Assembly: GCF_000308675.1 (NCBI RefSeq)
Contig: NZ_BAGE01000048.1
Location: forward strand, 1 to 64,000
Direction of reading: 5' to 3'
DNA length: 64,000 bases
Origin: Nocardia paucivorans NBRC 100373
Lineage (GTDB): Bacteria > Actinomycetota > Actinomycetes > Mycobacteriales > Mycobacteriaceae
The translations under genes and the position numbers were made by a program. Under the pieces are notes generated by a model. The model was not told where the DNA came from and ran no database searches. It saw nothing but the letters and a program-made list of their open reading frames with translations. Of the stretch, positions 51,318 through 60,169 are shown one piece after another. How positions within the stretch are numbered: the stretch's first letter is position 1; each line of letters opens with the position of its first letter.

Positions 51318-52523
51318 ATGCGCAACCAGACCGTCCTGATCTCCGGTGCGAGCATTGCCGGCCCCGCCCTCGCCTACTGGCTGAACCGCTACGGGTTCGA
51401 TGTCACCGTCGTGGAACGCGCGCCCGCGCTCCGCCCCGGCGGTCAAGCCGTCGATTTCAAAGGGGAAACCCACCTCACGGTGCTGGAACGCATGGGCATA
51501 CTCGATGCGGTCCGGGCCCGACAGACCGGTGGTGCCGATGTGGTGTTCGTGGACGAGACGGGTAAGCGGCGCGCGAGCCTGTCCGGCGACTTCACCGGCG
51601 GGGATATCGAGATCCTGCGCGGCGACCTGGCCGAGATCCTCTACGCCCGAACCGCCGAGAACTGCGCCTACATCTTCGGCGATTCGATCAGTGGCCTCAC
51701 CGAGACGGACGAAGGCGTCCGGGTCGAGTTCGAACAGGGACCGGCTCGCACCTTCGACCTCGTCTTCGGCGCCGACGGTATCCACTCCCGGGTTCGCGCA
51801 CTGGCCTTCGGACCAGAGCGAGAATTCGTTCGGCACCGCGGTTACTACTACTGCATCACCGGCTCACAACCGCGAGCCCGGCAGACGGACGGCCCCGCCC
51901 GCGCGGTCTCCTACGCATACAACGCCCCCGGCCGACTCGCGGTCGCCGGCGGCCCCAAGGCCGAGCAGATGTACATGTTCGCCGCGCCCGAACTCTCCTA
52001 CGCCCGCGACGACGAAGCCGAGCAGCGACGCATCCTCACCGAGGCCTTCGCCGGTGTCGGCTGGAAGGTACCGGAGATGCTCGCCGAGATGGCGCATCAC
52101 GAGGACTTCTATCTGGACGCCCTGGCCCAGGTCCGAATGCGCACCTATGTCCGCGGACGAGTGGCGCTGATCGGCGACGCGGCGTACGGGAACACCCTGG
52201 CCGGGTTCGGAACCGGACTGGCGATCGTGGGCGCCTACGTCCTCGCCGGCGAACTCGCCGTCGCCGGCGGCGATCACACCGTCGCCTTCGCCCGCTACGA
52301 CGCGATCATGCGTGACTACGCCGCGCTCGCGGGCAACAGCAACCCCGGACGCTTCCTCACTCCCAAAACCCGCTACGGCATCCGCCTGCGCGACCGGTTC
52401 CTCGGCTCCCGCCTTTTCGGCCTGATGGAGCGGTATGCGGCGGACGCCAAGAACAATATCGACCTGCGCGACTATCCGACTCTGCTCGCGGGCGGTATCG
52501 ACAGCACGCCCACCCAACGGTAA
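51318..52523 (+). CDS. FAD-dependent monooxygenase (PHBH/TetX-like)
   Basis: 401 residues from ATG at 51318 with GGAG upstream. The Rossmann start is VLISGASIAGPALAYWLNRY, the mid motif is DLVFGADGIHSRVRALAF and the FAD-ribityl motif is GRVALIGDAAYGNTLAGFGT. The family hydroxylates aromatic or polycyclic substrates with NAD(P)H and O2; some members inactivate tetracyclines or rifamycins. Divergent from a TetR regulator whose ligand domain is drug-responsive in type, so a xenobiotic response is plausible. Exact substrate not inferable. Confidence 0.92.
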   Translation: MRNQTVLISGASIAGPALAYWLNRYGFDVTVVERAPALRPGGQAVDFKGETHLTVLERMGILDAVRARQTGGADVVFVDETGKRRASLSGDFTGGDIEILRGDLAEILYARTAENCAYIFGDSISGLTETDEGVRVEFEQGPARTFDLVFGADGIHSRVRALAFGPEREFVRHRGYYYCITGSQPRARQTDGPARAVSYAYNAPGRLAVAGGPKAEQMYMFAAPELSYARDDEAEQRRILTEAFAGVGWKVPEMLAEMAHHEDFYLDALAQVRMRTYVRGRVALIGDAAYGNTLAGFGTGLAIVGAYVLAGELAVAGGDHTVAFARYDAIMRDYAALAGNSNPGRFLTPKTRYGIRLRDRFLGSRLFGLMERYAADAKNNIDLRDYPTLLAGGIDSTPTQR

Positions 52524-52560
52524 CGCCCTCGCGGTGGCCACCGCTCACAGAAGACCATGC

Positions 52561-52606
52561 CTGTTGTCGACACCGCTCGAACGGGCCGAAGCGGCGTCGA
52601 CAACAG
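52561..52606. terminator. Bidirectional terminator between the monooxygenase gene and glyA
   Basis: 17-base arms (CTGTTGTCGACACCGCT with one mismatch to its partner) around a 12-base loop lie between two convergent stops. Confidence 0.65.
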
Positions 52607-52631
52607 AACGAGATATGCCGCAGGACCGGAC

Positions 52632-53927
52632 TCAGCCGAGCAGGTTCCAGTCTTCTAGGCCCTGGTACAGCGGGAAATCGCTCGCCAACTTGCGCACCCG
52701 GGCCCGCAACGCGTCCAGGTCGGCGCCACCGGCCAGTGCGGTCGCGATGATATCGGCGACCTCGGTGAACTCGGCGTCTCCGAAACCGCGGGTGGCCAGT
52801 GCGGCGGTACCGATCCGCAGACCGGAGGTCACCATCGGCGGACGCGGATCGAACGGAACGGCATTGCGATTCACCGTGATTCCGATCTCGTGCAGCAGAT
52901 CCTCGGCCTGCTGACCGTCGAGTTCGGAGTTGCGCAGGTCCACCAGCACCAGATGCACATCGGTACCGCCGGTGAGCACCGTAATGCCCTTGCCCGCCAC
53001 ATCGGAGCCGGTGAGACGCTCGGCGAGGATCTTCGCGCCGGAGAGGGTGCGCCGCTGCCGTTCGGCGAACTCGGCGCTGCCGGCGATCTTGAACGCCACC
53101 GCCTTGGCCGCGATGACATGCATGAGCGGACCGCCCTGCTGGCCCGGGAACACCGAGCTGTTGAGCTTCTTGGCGTAATCCTGCTTGGCCAGGATCAGAC
53201 CGGAACGCGGACCACCGAGGGTCTTGTGCACCGTCGAGGACACCACATCGGCGTACGGCACCGGCGATGGATGCAACCCGGCCGCGACCAGTCCCGCGAA
53301 ATGCGCCATATCCACCCACAGGTAGGCGCCCACCTCGTCGGCGATCTCGCGGAACGCCGCGAAGTCCTGATGCCGCGGATAGGCCGACCACCCGGCCACG
53401 ATCACCTTCGGGCGCGCCTGCAGGGCGGTTTTGCGGACCTCGTCCATATCGATCCGGTGGTCTTCCTTGGAGACCCCGTACGAGTGCACCTCGTACAGCT
53501 TGCCGGAGAAGTTCAGCCGCATCCCGTGGGTGAGGTGACCGCCGTGGGCCAGATCCAGCCCCAACAGCCGGTCGCCCGGATCCATCAGCGCCATCAGCAC
53601 CGCCGCATTGGCCTGTGCCCCCGAATGCGGCTGGACATTGGCGAACTCCGCGCCGAACAGCTCCTTGGCGCGTTCTCGGGCGAGGGTCTCGACGACATCG
53701 ACGTGCTCGCAACCGCCGTAGTAACGCCGACCCGGGTAGCCCTCGGCGTACTTGTTGGTGAGTACGCTGCCCTGCGCCTGTAGCACCGCCCGCGGAACGA
53801 AGTTCTCCGAGGCGATCATCTCCAGGGTGTCGCGCTCGCGGGCGAGCTCTCCTGCCAGCGCGGCAGCGACCTCGGGGTCGAGTTCACCGAGAGACTGGGT
53901 ATTGACAGAGGCGGTCGTCTGCGTCAC
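52632..53927 (-). CDS. glyA: Serine hydroxymethyltransferase
   Basis: 431 residues. The pyridoxal-phosphate Lys lies in DVVSSTVHKTLGGPRSG near residue 230. Other signatures are ASENFVPRAVLQAQGSVLTN, GYPGRRYYGGCE and AQANAAVLMALM. It converts serine to glycine and methylene-tetrahydrofolate, the main one-carbon source. Corresponds to the Rv1093 locus. Confidence 0.98.
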   Translation of the reverse strand: MTQTTASVNTQSLGELDPEVAAALAGELARERDTLEMIASENFVPRAVLQAQGSVLTNKYAEGYPGRRYYGGCEHVDVVETLARERAKELFGAEFANVQPHSGAQANAAVLMALMDPGDRLLGLDLAHGGHLTHGMRLNFSGKLYEVHSYGVSKEDHRIDMDEVRKTALQARPKVIVAGWSAYPRHQDFAAFREIADEVGAYLWVDMAHFAGLVAAGLHPSPVPYADVVSSTVHKTLGGPRSGLILAKQDYAKKLNSSVFPGQQGGPLMHVIAAKAVAFKIAGSAEFAERQRRTLSGAKILAERLTGSDVAGKGITVLTGGTDVHLVLVDLRNSELDGQQAEDLLHEIGITVNRNAVPFDPRPPMVTSGLRIGTAALATRGFGDAEFTEVADIIATALAGGADLDALRARVRKLASDFPLYQGLEDWNLLG

Positions 53928-54092
53928 CCGGCCAGTCTATGAGCCCCGGATGAACGGGCCGGCATCGGGTTCGACCGGTTTCGCGCCATGGAGAGACACA
54001 TCACACGGCGCGGTCCCCATGGCGTCGGTCGGCCCGGCACCGCCTCCCAACCGACCGACGGAACACACCGTTTCGGCGACGTCGCGCGGCCG

Positions 54093-55292
54093 TCAGCACA
54101 TGGCGCGGACGGCGCCCGGGGTGAGCGGCTCGTCGAGCAATCGACGGAACCGCTCCGCGCGGTCGTCGGCGTCGACGGCCCGATCCAGCCATCCGCCGAG
54201 CAGCCGATAACCCTCCACATAGGTGCTGATGTAGGCGCGCCACAGCGGAGACGACAGGAAACGCAACGACTGACGGGCCCGTTCGAGGGAGGTCAGGCTC
54301 CACCGCTGTAGAAACCCCACCACCTCGTCGGGGTCCCGGCCCTGGTCGTGCAGCATCAATGCGGCGTCCTGGCGCACACTCAGCAGCTGCGCCGACGCCT
54401 CCGACAGCCGCTCCGCGCGTTCCCCGTCGAATCGCAGCCCCAGGTCGGCATAGATCTCCTGCGCCCACACCCCCCAGCCCGGACCGACGATCGAACGCAG
54501 CGCCAGATCCGCCAAGCCCTCCGCCATCAGACACTGCGGCGTGTTGACGAGGAACAATGTCTGCTCGACCTGCCCCGCCGCCACCAGCCCGGCCTCCTTG
54601 CGGCAGTGCTCGGTGTGATGACCCGGGTACGCCTCGTGCGCGATCAACCGCGGCAGATTCGCCATGTACTGGCGCAGATCGGAGTTGATCGCCACCGTGG
54701 AGCGGTAGTTGCCCTGGTAGTAGTTGAACCCGGACCAGGGCTTGTCGCCGACCACCTCATAGGTGACGTGCTCGTGGTCCGGCAGCGGATACCGAGCCCG
54801 CACCAGCTCCCGCAGCGCGCCGGAAAACGCCTCCACACAGGCCGACAACCGTTCCGGCGGTATCTCGTCGGCGCGGCGATGCGCCGCCATCCGTTCGGCC
54901 AACGACCCGTCGCCGGCAAGCACCTCGTCCATCTTGCGGTGTGCGTCCCGGTAGTCGTCGGGATCACCGATGCCGATCTCGACATCGAAATAGGCGCGGA
55001 CCTCGTCCACGAAACCGATCTCGTCACCGGCGAACTTGCGCGCCGAGCACTCCAGGGCCCGCAGATGCACATCCAGGAACTCGGTCCGTTCCGGGGACAG
55101 TCCGGCGGAGGGCAATTCCGACCGCAGCACCGTCGCCCGACGGGCCAACTCACGCGGGTCGGGCGCGGGCGCGTTCTCCACCTCGCGACGCAACCGCGGA
55201 TCACCGGTGTAGGCATCGACGAAACCCTCTTCGAGACGGTCGAAGGCCAGGCCGAGCCGTAGGTATTCGATTACGAGGGGGTGCGCGTCCAT
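54093..55292 (-). CDS. DUF885 zinc-metallopeptidase-like protein
   Basis: 399 residues from ATG at 55292. The gluzincin-like motif HEAYPGHHTEHC near residue 218 and downstream MAEGLADLAL with a candidate third ligand mark the family. No signal peptide, so cytoplasmic. Members may be carboxypeptidase-like, but no substrate is known. A longer upstream extension is open but Pro/Arg-rich and not conserved in type. Confidence 0.82.
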   Translation of the reverse strand: MDAHPLVIEYLRLGLAFDRLEEGFVDAYTGDPRLRREVENAPAPDPRELARRATVLRSELPSAGLSPERTEFLDVHLRALECSARKFAGDEIGFVDEVRAYFDVEIGIGDPDDYRDAHRKMDEVLAGDGSLAERMAAHRRADEIPPERLSACVEAFSGALRELVRARYPLPDHEHVTYEVVGDKPWSGFNYYQGNYRSTVAINSDLRQYMANLPRLIAHEAYPGHHTEHCRKEAGLVAAGQVEQTLFLVNTPQCLMAEGLADLALRSIVGPGWGVWAQEIYADLGLRFDGERAERLSEASAQLLSVRQDAALMLHDQGRDPDEVVGFLQRWSLTSLERARQSLRFLSSPLWRAYISTYVEGYRLLGGWLDRAVDADDRAERFRRLLDEPLTPGAVRAMC

Positions 55293-55673
55293 GAAGCGGA
55301 GTCTATGTATTCGGCGGCGGCGCGGGCCGAGCCACGGGGGCTTCCCTCGGAGGAACGAGGTGTCCGAGAAAGTGATGCCGATACCCCTCCAACGCTCGAA
55401 CCCCGGTGGCGCGCTCGGCCGGGCAGAGGCCTGCGGAACCGGATTCGCAGGTGTGGGAGCAGGCCGGAGTGGATATGGAAGATGGAGGTGGACGAGCGTT
55501 CCGGACACGCCGGAGAGGTGGTGGAGATTACGGGTGACCAGCGGATAATGGACCCCCTTTTACAGGCGAATCCGTCCAAGGCGCAGAATTCAGCCATGAG
55601 GGCACAGACGGACCGCATCTCACAACAACGGCACGGCCACTGTGCATGTTCGGCGGAGCGGAGCGCTGGGTAA
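55293..55673. other. Divergent intergenic region between the DUF885 gene and coaA
   Basis: 381 bases. It must contain promoters for both flanking genes, but I see no clear consensus, RNA gene or repeat. Confidence 0.35.
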
Positions 55674-56606
55674 ATGGCAAAAGCGAACGAGCCGAGTCCG
55701 TATGTGGAATTCGATCGGAAACAGTGGCGCACGCTGCGCAAATCGACCCCCTTGGTACTCACCGAAGAAGAACTGATCGGCCTGCGCGGCCTGGGTGAGC
55801 AGATCGATCTGGAAGAGGTCGCCGAGGTCTACCTTCCCCTCGCCCGACTCATTCATCTACAGGTCGCCGCGAAACAGCGATTGTTCGCCGCGACCGCCAC
55901 CTTCCTGGGCGAAACCCACCCCGACAAGCAGGTCCCCTTCGTGATCGGGGTGGCGGGCAGCGTGGCGGTCGGCAAATCCACCACAGCGCGCGTCCTGCAG
56001 GCGCTATTGGCCCGGTGGGACCACCATCCGCGCGTGGATCTGGTCACCACCGACGGATTCCTCTATCCCACGGCCGAACTCACCCGACGCGGCATCATGC
56101 ACCGCAAGGGTTTTCCGGAAAGCTACGACCGACGCAAACTGCTGCGTTTCGTCACCGAGGTGAAATCGGGCGCACCGGAGGTGTGTGCGCCGGTGTATTC
56201 ACATATCTCCTACGATATCGTTCCCGGCGAATTCCACTGTGTGCGCCAGCCGGATATCCTCATCGTCGAGGGACTGAACGTGTTGCAGACCGGTCCCCGG
56301 CTGATGGTGTCGGACCTGTTCGACTTCTCCATCTATGTCGACGCTCGTATCGAGGATATCGAGAACTGGTACGTGCAAAGGTTTCTCAGCCTGCGCAAAA
56401 CCGGATTTGCCGACCCCAAGGCCCATTTCCATCACTACGCCAGATTCACCGATTCCGAGGCGACATCGGCAGCCAAGGACATCTGGAACTCGACCAACCG
56501 TCCCAATCTGGTGGAAAACATTCTCCCCACCCGCCCCCGCGCCACACTGGTCCTCCGCAAGGATTCCGATCACAGCATCAACAGGATTCGACTCCGCAAA
56601 CTCTGA
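55674..56606 (+). CDS. coaA: Type I pantothenate kinase
   Basis: 310 residues. Walker A GVAGSVAVGKSTTARVL near residue 95; VDLVTTDGFLYPTAEL, KGFPESYDRR and DILIVEGLNVLQ complete the PanK I signature. It phosphorylates pantothenate, the committed CoA step. Corresponds to Rv1092c. Confidence 0.97.
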   Translation: MAKANEPSPYVEFDRKQWRTLRKSTPLVLTEEELIGLRGLGEQIDLEEVAEVYLPLARLIHLQVAAKQRLFAATATFLGETHPDKQVPFVIGVAGSVAVGKSTTARVLQALLARWDHHPRVDLVTTDGFLYPTAELTRRGIMHRKGFPESYDRRKLLRFVTEVKSGAPEVCAPVYSHISYDIVPGEFHCVRQPDILIVEGLNVLQTGPRLMVSDLFDFSIYVDARIEDIENWYVQRFLSLRKTGFADPKAHFHHYARFTDSEATSAAKDIWNSTNRPNLVENILPTRPRATLVLRKDSDHSINRIRLRKL

Positions 56607-56736
56607 GCGATACCCGCCCCGGGTGACCGAGACCGTTCCGCCTTCTCGGACACCCACCGCGACAATCGGGCCCCTACCGAACCCGAACCGGCCGAAAGCA
56701 GGTCACACAGCAACAACGCCCGCGAGGTAGATCCCG

Positions 56737-56756
56737 GGCGACCGGTCCCGGTCGCC
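56737..56756. terminator. Hairpin between convergent coaA and cis-prenyltransferase genes
   Basis: GGCGACCGG and CCGGTCGCC arms (9 bases, 2-base centre) lie in a 264-base gap. The same gap also contains two imperfect copies of CCTTCTCGGACAC followed by CACC or TCAC (near 56640 and 56757). Confidence 0.45.
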
Positions 56757-56870
56757 ACCTTCTCGGACACTCACTTCGATGGTCGGACCCCACCCGGCTC
56801 CGGGCAGAGGACAGCCGGCATCACATCGACACAGCGGAGGGGAAGACCCGCACCGCTGTGGCCGGCCGGC

Positions 56871-57659
56871 TCAGGTGCCGTACCGGCGGTGGCGCGCGGC
56901 GTAATCGCGCAGGGCCCGTAGGAAATCGACCCGCCGAAATTCCGGCCAATACGCCTCGGTGAACCAGATCTCGGAGTAGGCGCTCTGCCAGAGCAGGAAG
57001 CCGGAGAGTCGTTGTTCGCCGGAAGTGCGGATGACCAGGTCCGGGTCCGGCTGTCCGGAGGTGTAGAGGTGCTGGTCGATCGCGTTCACGGTAATCGACT
57101 GGACCAGGTCTTCCCCGGTCTCACCGGCCGCGATTTCCTGGCGGACCAGTTTGCGCACCGCATCGGCGATCTCTTGGCGTCCGCCGTAACCGACGGCCAC
57201 ATTGACGTGGGTTCCGGTGCGTCCGGTGGTGCGTTCGGCCGCGGTGCGTAGCCGTTTGGCGACCAGCTCCGGCAATCCGTCCAGCGAGCCGACGATGCGC
57301 ATACTCCAGTTCTGTTCGGGCGCCGACAGTTCTTCGACCACGTCGGTGATGACCTCGAACAGCGTTTCCACTTCCTCGGGAGCACGCCGCAGGTTCTCGG
57401 TGGACAACAGGTAGACGGTGACGAGTTCGATACCTTCGGCCTCGCACCAGCTCACCAGTTCGGCGATCTTCAACGCCCCGACCCGGTGCCCGTGGTTGAC
57501 GTCCGTGAATCCGTTCTCCCTGGCCCAGCGCCGATTGCCGTCGCAGATCACCGCGACGTGCCGGGGATGCTGCTTGCCCACCAGCTGCTTGGCCAGCCGG
57601 GCCTCGTATATGCGATACGGAAGACTGCGCACCCGACTACGAAATTCCACGACGTCCAA
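56871..57659 (-). CDS. uppS: cis-Prenyltransferase (isoprenyl diphosphate synthase, Rv1086-like)
   Basis: 262 residues from TTG at 57659 (AGGG seven bases upstream); GTG at 57650 is the alternative. Motifs: HVAVICDGNRRWARENG (catalytic Asp), STENLRRAPEEV, NVAVGYGGRQEIADAV and DLVIRTSGEQRLSGFLLWQS. It condenses IPP in Z-configuration. The close match of ends (DYAARHRRYGT) to the Rv1086 type suggests a short-chain Z-farnesyl product rather than decaprenyl, but this cannot be settled from sequence. Confidence 0.92.
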   Translation of the reverse strand: MDVVEFRSRVRSLPYRIYEARLAKQLVGKQHPRHVAVICDGNRRWARENGFTDVNHGHRVGALKIAELVSWCEAEGIELVTVYLLSTENLRRAPEEVETLFEVITDVVEELSAPEQNWSMRIVGSLDGLPELVAKRLRTAAERTTGRTGTHVNVAVGYGGRQEIADAVRKLVRQEIAAGETGEDLVQSITVNAIDQHLYTSGQPDPDLVIRTSGEQRLSGFLLWQSAYSEIWFTEAYWPEFRRVDFLRALRDYAARHRRYGT

Positions 57660-57724
57660 CAGTACGCCCTGTCGGCGTTGGGTCCTCGGTTGCGGCGGGT
57701 ACCGGTACAGTAGGCACTCCGAGA

Positions 57725-57744
57725 AACCTACGGAAGCGTAGGTT
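57725..57744. promoter_or_regulatory. Operator-like inverted repeat between uppS and trhA
   Basis: AACCTACG GAAG CGTAGGTT: 8-base arms, 4-base centre, 28 bases before the trhA start and in the shared divergent region. Resembles a homodimeric repressor site; no regulator is nearby. Confidence 0.45.
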
Positions 57745-57771
57745 ACCGATGGGTTAATCAGGAGGTATGCC

Positions 57772-58482
57772 GTGTCCGACCCGGCAACCGATGCCACACA
57801 CGACGATGTCATCGGTCCCAACCCGGCCGAGTCATTGGCCGCGCTGGTCAAACCACGAATGCGCGGCTGGATCCACACCTGGGCGACCGGGGTCGCCGCC
57901 CTGGCCGTCGTCGCCTTGGTCATCGCCGCCGCCGGTGTGTCGACCACCGCGATATGGGCAACCCTCGTCTACGGACTCACCGTCTGCGCGCTGTTCGGCA
58001 CCAGCGCCGTCTACCACCGGGTGACCTGGTCCACCACTCGGGCCCGTATCCGGATGAAACGTCTGGACCACTCGATGATCTTCTTGTTCATCGCCGGCAG
58101 CTACACACCGTTCGCGCTGCTGGGCCTACCCGAACGCACCGGACGCATCCTGCTCACCGTGGTGTGGGCGGGCGCATTGGCGGGCGTGGCATTGAAACTG
58201 CTGTGGCCGATGGCGCCGCGCTGGGTGGGCGTCCCACTGTATCTGCTGCTCGGCTGGGCGATCGTGCCGGTGATAGGACAACTGCTCGACGCGGCGGGAG
58301 CCCTGCCGGTGTTGCTCCTGTTGATCGGCGGACTCGCCTACAGCGCAGGCGCCGTTCTCTACGCCACCCGGTGGCCGAACCCCTGGCCCACGGTGTTCGG
58401 GCACCACGAGTTCTTCCACGCCGCGACCGTGCTCGCCGCCCTGGCCCACTACATCGCCGTATGGTTGGTGCTGCTGCGCTGA
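57772..58482 (+). CDS. trhA: Hemolysin III family membrane protein (TrhA/PAQR type)
   Basis: 236 residues from GTG with AGGAGG upstream. Seven hydrophobic segments. Metal-site motifs: SAVYHRVTW, RLDHSMIFLFIAGSYTPFAL and GHHEFFHAATVLAALAHY. The family is PAQR-like, with possible membrane-fluidity or hydrolase function; hemolysis is historical naming. Corresponds to Rv1085c. Confidence 0.93.
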   Translation: MSDPATDATHDDVIGPNPAESLAALVKPRMRGWIHTWATGVAALAVVALVIAAAGVSTTAIWATLVYGLTVCALFGTSAVYHRVTWSTTRARIRMKRLDHSMIFLFIAGSYTPFALLGLPERTGRILLTVVWAGALAGVALKLLWPMAPRWVGVPLYLLLGWAIVPVIGQLLDAAGALPVLLLLIGGLAYSAGAVLYATRWPNPWPTVFGHHEFFHAATVLAALAHYIAVWLVLLR

Positions 58483-58585
58483 GCGCGGCAACCGCTCTAT
58501 GCTGCTCGATCGTGTTCTTTCTCACCGTCGCCGGCGGTAGTCGGGCGCCCGACCACGACCAGGTGCCCACCCGATCGGAGTGGCA

Positions 58586-58645
58586 TCGATGTTCTCCCCA
58601 CCGATGTTCTCCCGACCGATGACCTCCCGACCGATGACCTCCCGA
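58586..58645 (+). repeat. Four tandem 15-base repeats at the adenylate cyclase start
   Basis: Units read TCGATGTTCTCCCCA, CCGATGTTCTCCCGA, then CCGATGACCTCCCGA twice. Each carries an in-frame ATG, so four start codons spaced five codons apart precede the first membrane helix. Confidence 0.9.
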
Positions 58646-60142
58646 CTGGTGGTCCGGGCACTGCGGGCGCCCTGGGGGCTGGCGGCAATGGTCGTCACGG
58701 GCAACCTCGCCGGTCTGGTGGTCATCGTCATGCAGTTGTGGCTGAGCGGGTTCACCGCCCGCCTCGGCCCCGACAATCTGAACGACCTGATCCTGGTGTC
58801 CATCTACCCGGTGATCGGATTCCTCATCGGCGTCGGACTGGCCATCCGGGACCGAATCGTCTACTTCGGTTGGCTCGACCAGACCCGCCGCCCGACGCCG
58901 CGGGAGGCCCGACGGCTGCTGCGGCTGCCCATCGCCATCACCTTCCGAGCCATGGCGTTGTGGCTTCCGGGGGTCGTTCTGTCCGCTCTGCTCCTGGCGC
59001 GCATCACTCCCGAAAACGATCTCCTCGTCATGGGGGCCATGTTCACCATCGGTGGGCTGGAGACAGCGGGGCTGACCTATCTGATCGTCGACCGGATGAT
59101 CCAACCGGCGATTCCACTCGTGGCCGCGGTGCTCGGCCCCACCATGCACTGGAGTTCCACCGTATTCGTGCGCGTGGTGCTGGCCTGGGCGTTGGCCGGC
59201 GCCATGCCGCTGAGCGCGCTGATCGTCGTCCTCGCCGATCCGGTGACGCACACCCCGGACCGCATTCGCACGGGTATCTATGTCGCCGTGCTCGGTCTCG
59301 TGGTGGGCGCCCTGGCCACCGCCACCCTGGCCCGGGCGGTGGCCGTGCCGCTACGCACACTCCATCTGGCGCTGGATCGGATAACCCGGGGCGAACTGGA
59401 TGTACGGGTACCGGTGGGCAGCGCCAACGAGATCGGGCGTCTGGAGCACTCGGTCAACGAACTGGCCGCCACGCTGCGGGAACGGCTGCGGATGCGGGAT
59501 ATGTTCGGCCGCCACGTCGGAGACGAGGTCGCCGAGCGGGCACTGGCCGGCGGGGCCGACCTGGTCGGCGATGTGCGCGAGGTGACCGCCCTGTTCGTGG
59601 ATGTCACCGGTTCGGTGGCGATCTCCACCGGATTACCGCCACAGGAGTTCGTCGCCAAACTCAACCGGCTCATGTCCATCGTGGTGGCCGCGACCGAGGA
59701 GAACGACGGACTGGTCAACAAGTTCGAAGGCGACGCGGCACTGTGCATCTTCGGCGCGCCCATCGCGCTACCCGATAACGCCACCCCCGCCCTCCGGGCG
59801 GCGCGCAGGATTCGCGACGAGGTTTTCGCGGGCGGTGAACTCGACATCGGTATCGGGGTGGCCCGCGGTCGGGTGTTCGCCGGTGATGTGGGCACCGACA
59901 CCCGACGCGAATACACCGTTATAGGCGACGCGGTCAATGCCGCGGCCCGCCTCACCGACCGCGCCAAGCAGGTTCCGCGCCGCATTCTGGTGAGTCAGAG
60001 CGTCATCGATGCCGCGGAGCCGGGCGAGCAGGCCAGATGGACGCCCTACGGGAACGTCGAGCTCCGTGGAATGGCCGAGCCCATCCCGTCCTGGAGCGAT
60101 ATCGAACCCGATCCACGACCGAACGAACGGGCGGCTCGGTAG
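58589..60142 (+). CDS. Membrane-bound class III adenylate cyclase with HAMP domain
   Basis: 517 residues from ATG at 58589, with GGAG eight bases before. Six membrane helices fall in residues 25-265, then HAMP (about 265-320: RAVAVPLRTLHLALDRITRG), then the cyclase domain 330-505. Catalytic residues are intact: ALFVDVTGSVA and NKFEGDAALCIFG for metals and substrate Lys, EYTVIGDAVNAAARL for Asp, Asn and Arg. It should make cAMP. Architecture matches the Rv1318c-1320c group of mycobacterial cyclases. The first residues are encoded by tandem repeats with alternative ATGs. Confidence 0.94.
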   Translation: MFSPPMFSRPMTSRPMTSRLVVRALRAPWGLAAMVVTGNLAGLVVIVMQLWLSGFTARLGPDNLNDLILVSIYPVIGFLIGVGLAIRDRIVYFGWLDQTRRPTPREARRLLRLPIAITFRAMALWLPGVVLSALLLARITPENDLLVMGAMFTIGGLETAGLTYLIVDRMIQPAIPLVAAVLGPTMHWSSTVFVRVVLAWALAGAMPLSALIVVLADPVTHTPDRIRTGIYVAVLGLVVGALATATLARAVAVPLRTLHLALDRITRGELDVRVPVGSANEIGRLEHSVNELAATLRERLRMRDMFGRHVGDEVAERALAGGADLVGDVREVTALFVDVTGSVAISTGLPPQEFVAKLNRLMSIVVAATEENDGLVNKFEGDAALCIFGAPIALPDNATPALRAARRIRDEVFAGGELDIGIGVARGRVFAGDVGTDTRREYTVIGDAVNAAARLTDRAKQVPRRILVSQSVIDAAEPGEQARWTPYGNVELRGMAEPIPSWSDIEPDPRPNERAAR

Positions 60143-60169
60143 CGCCGCGCCACGGCGACCCACCCGCGC

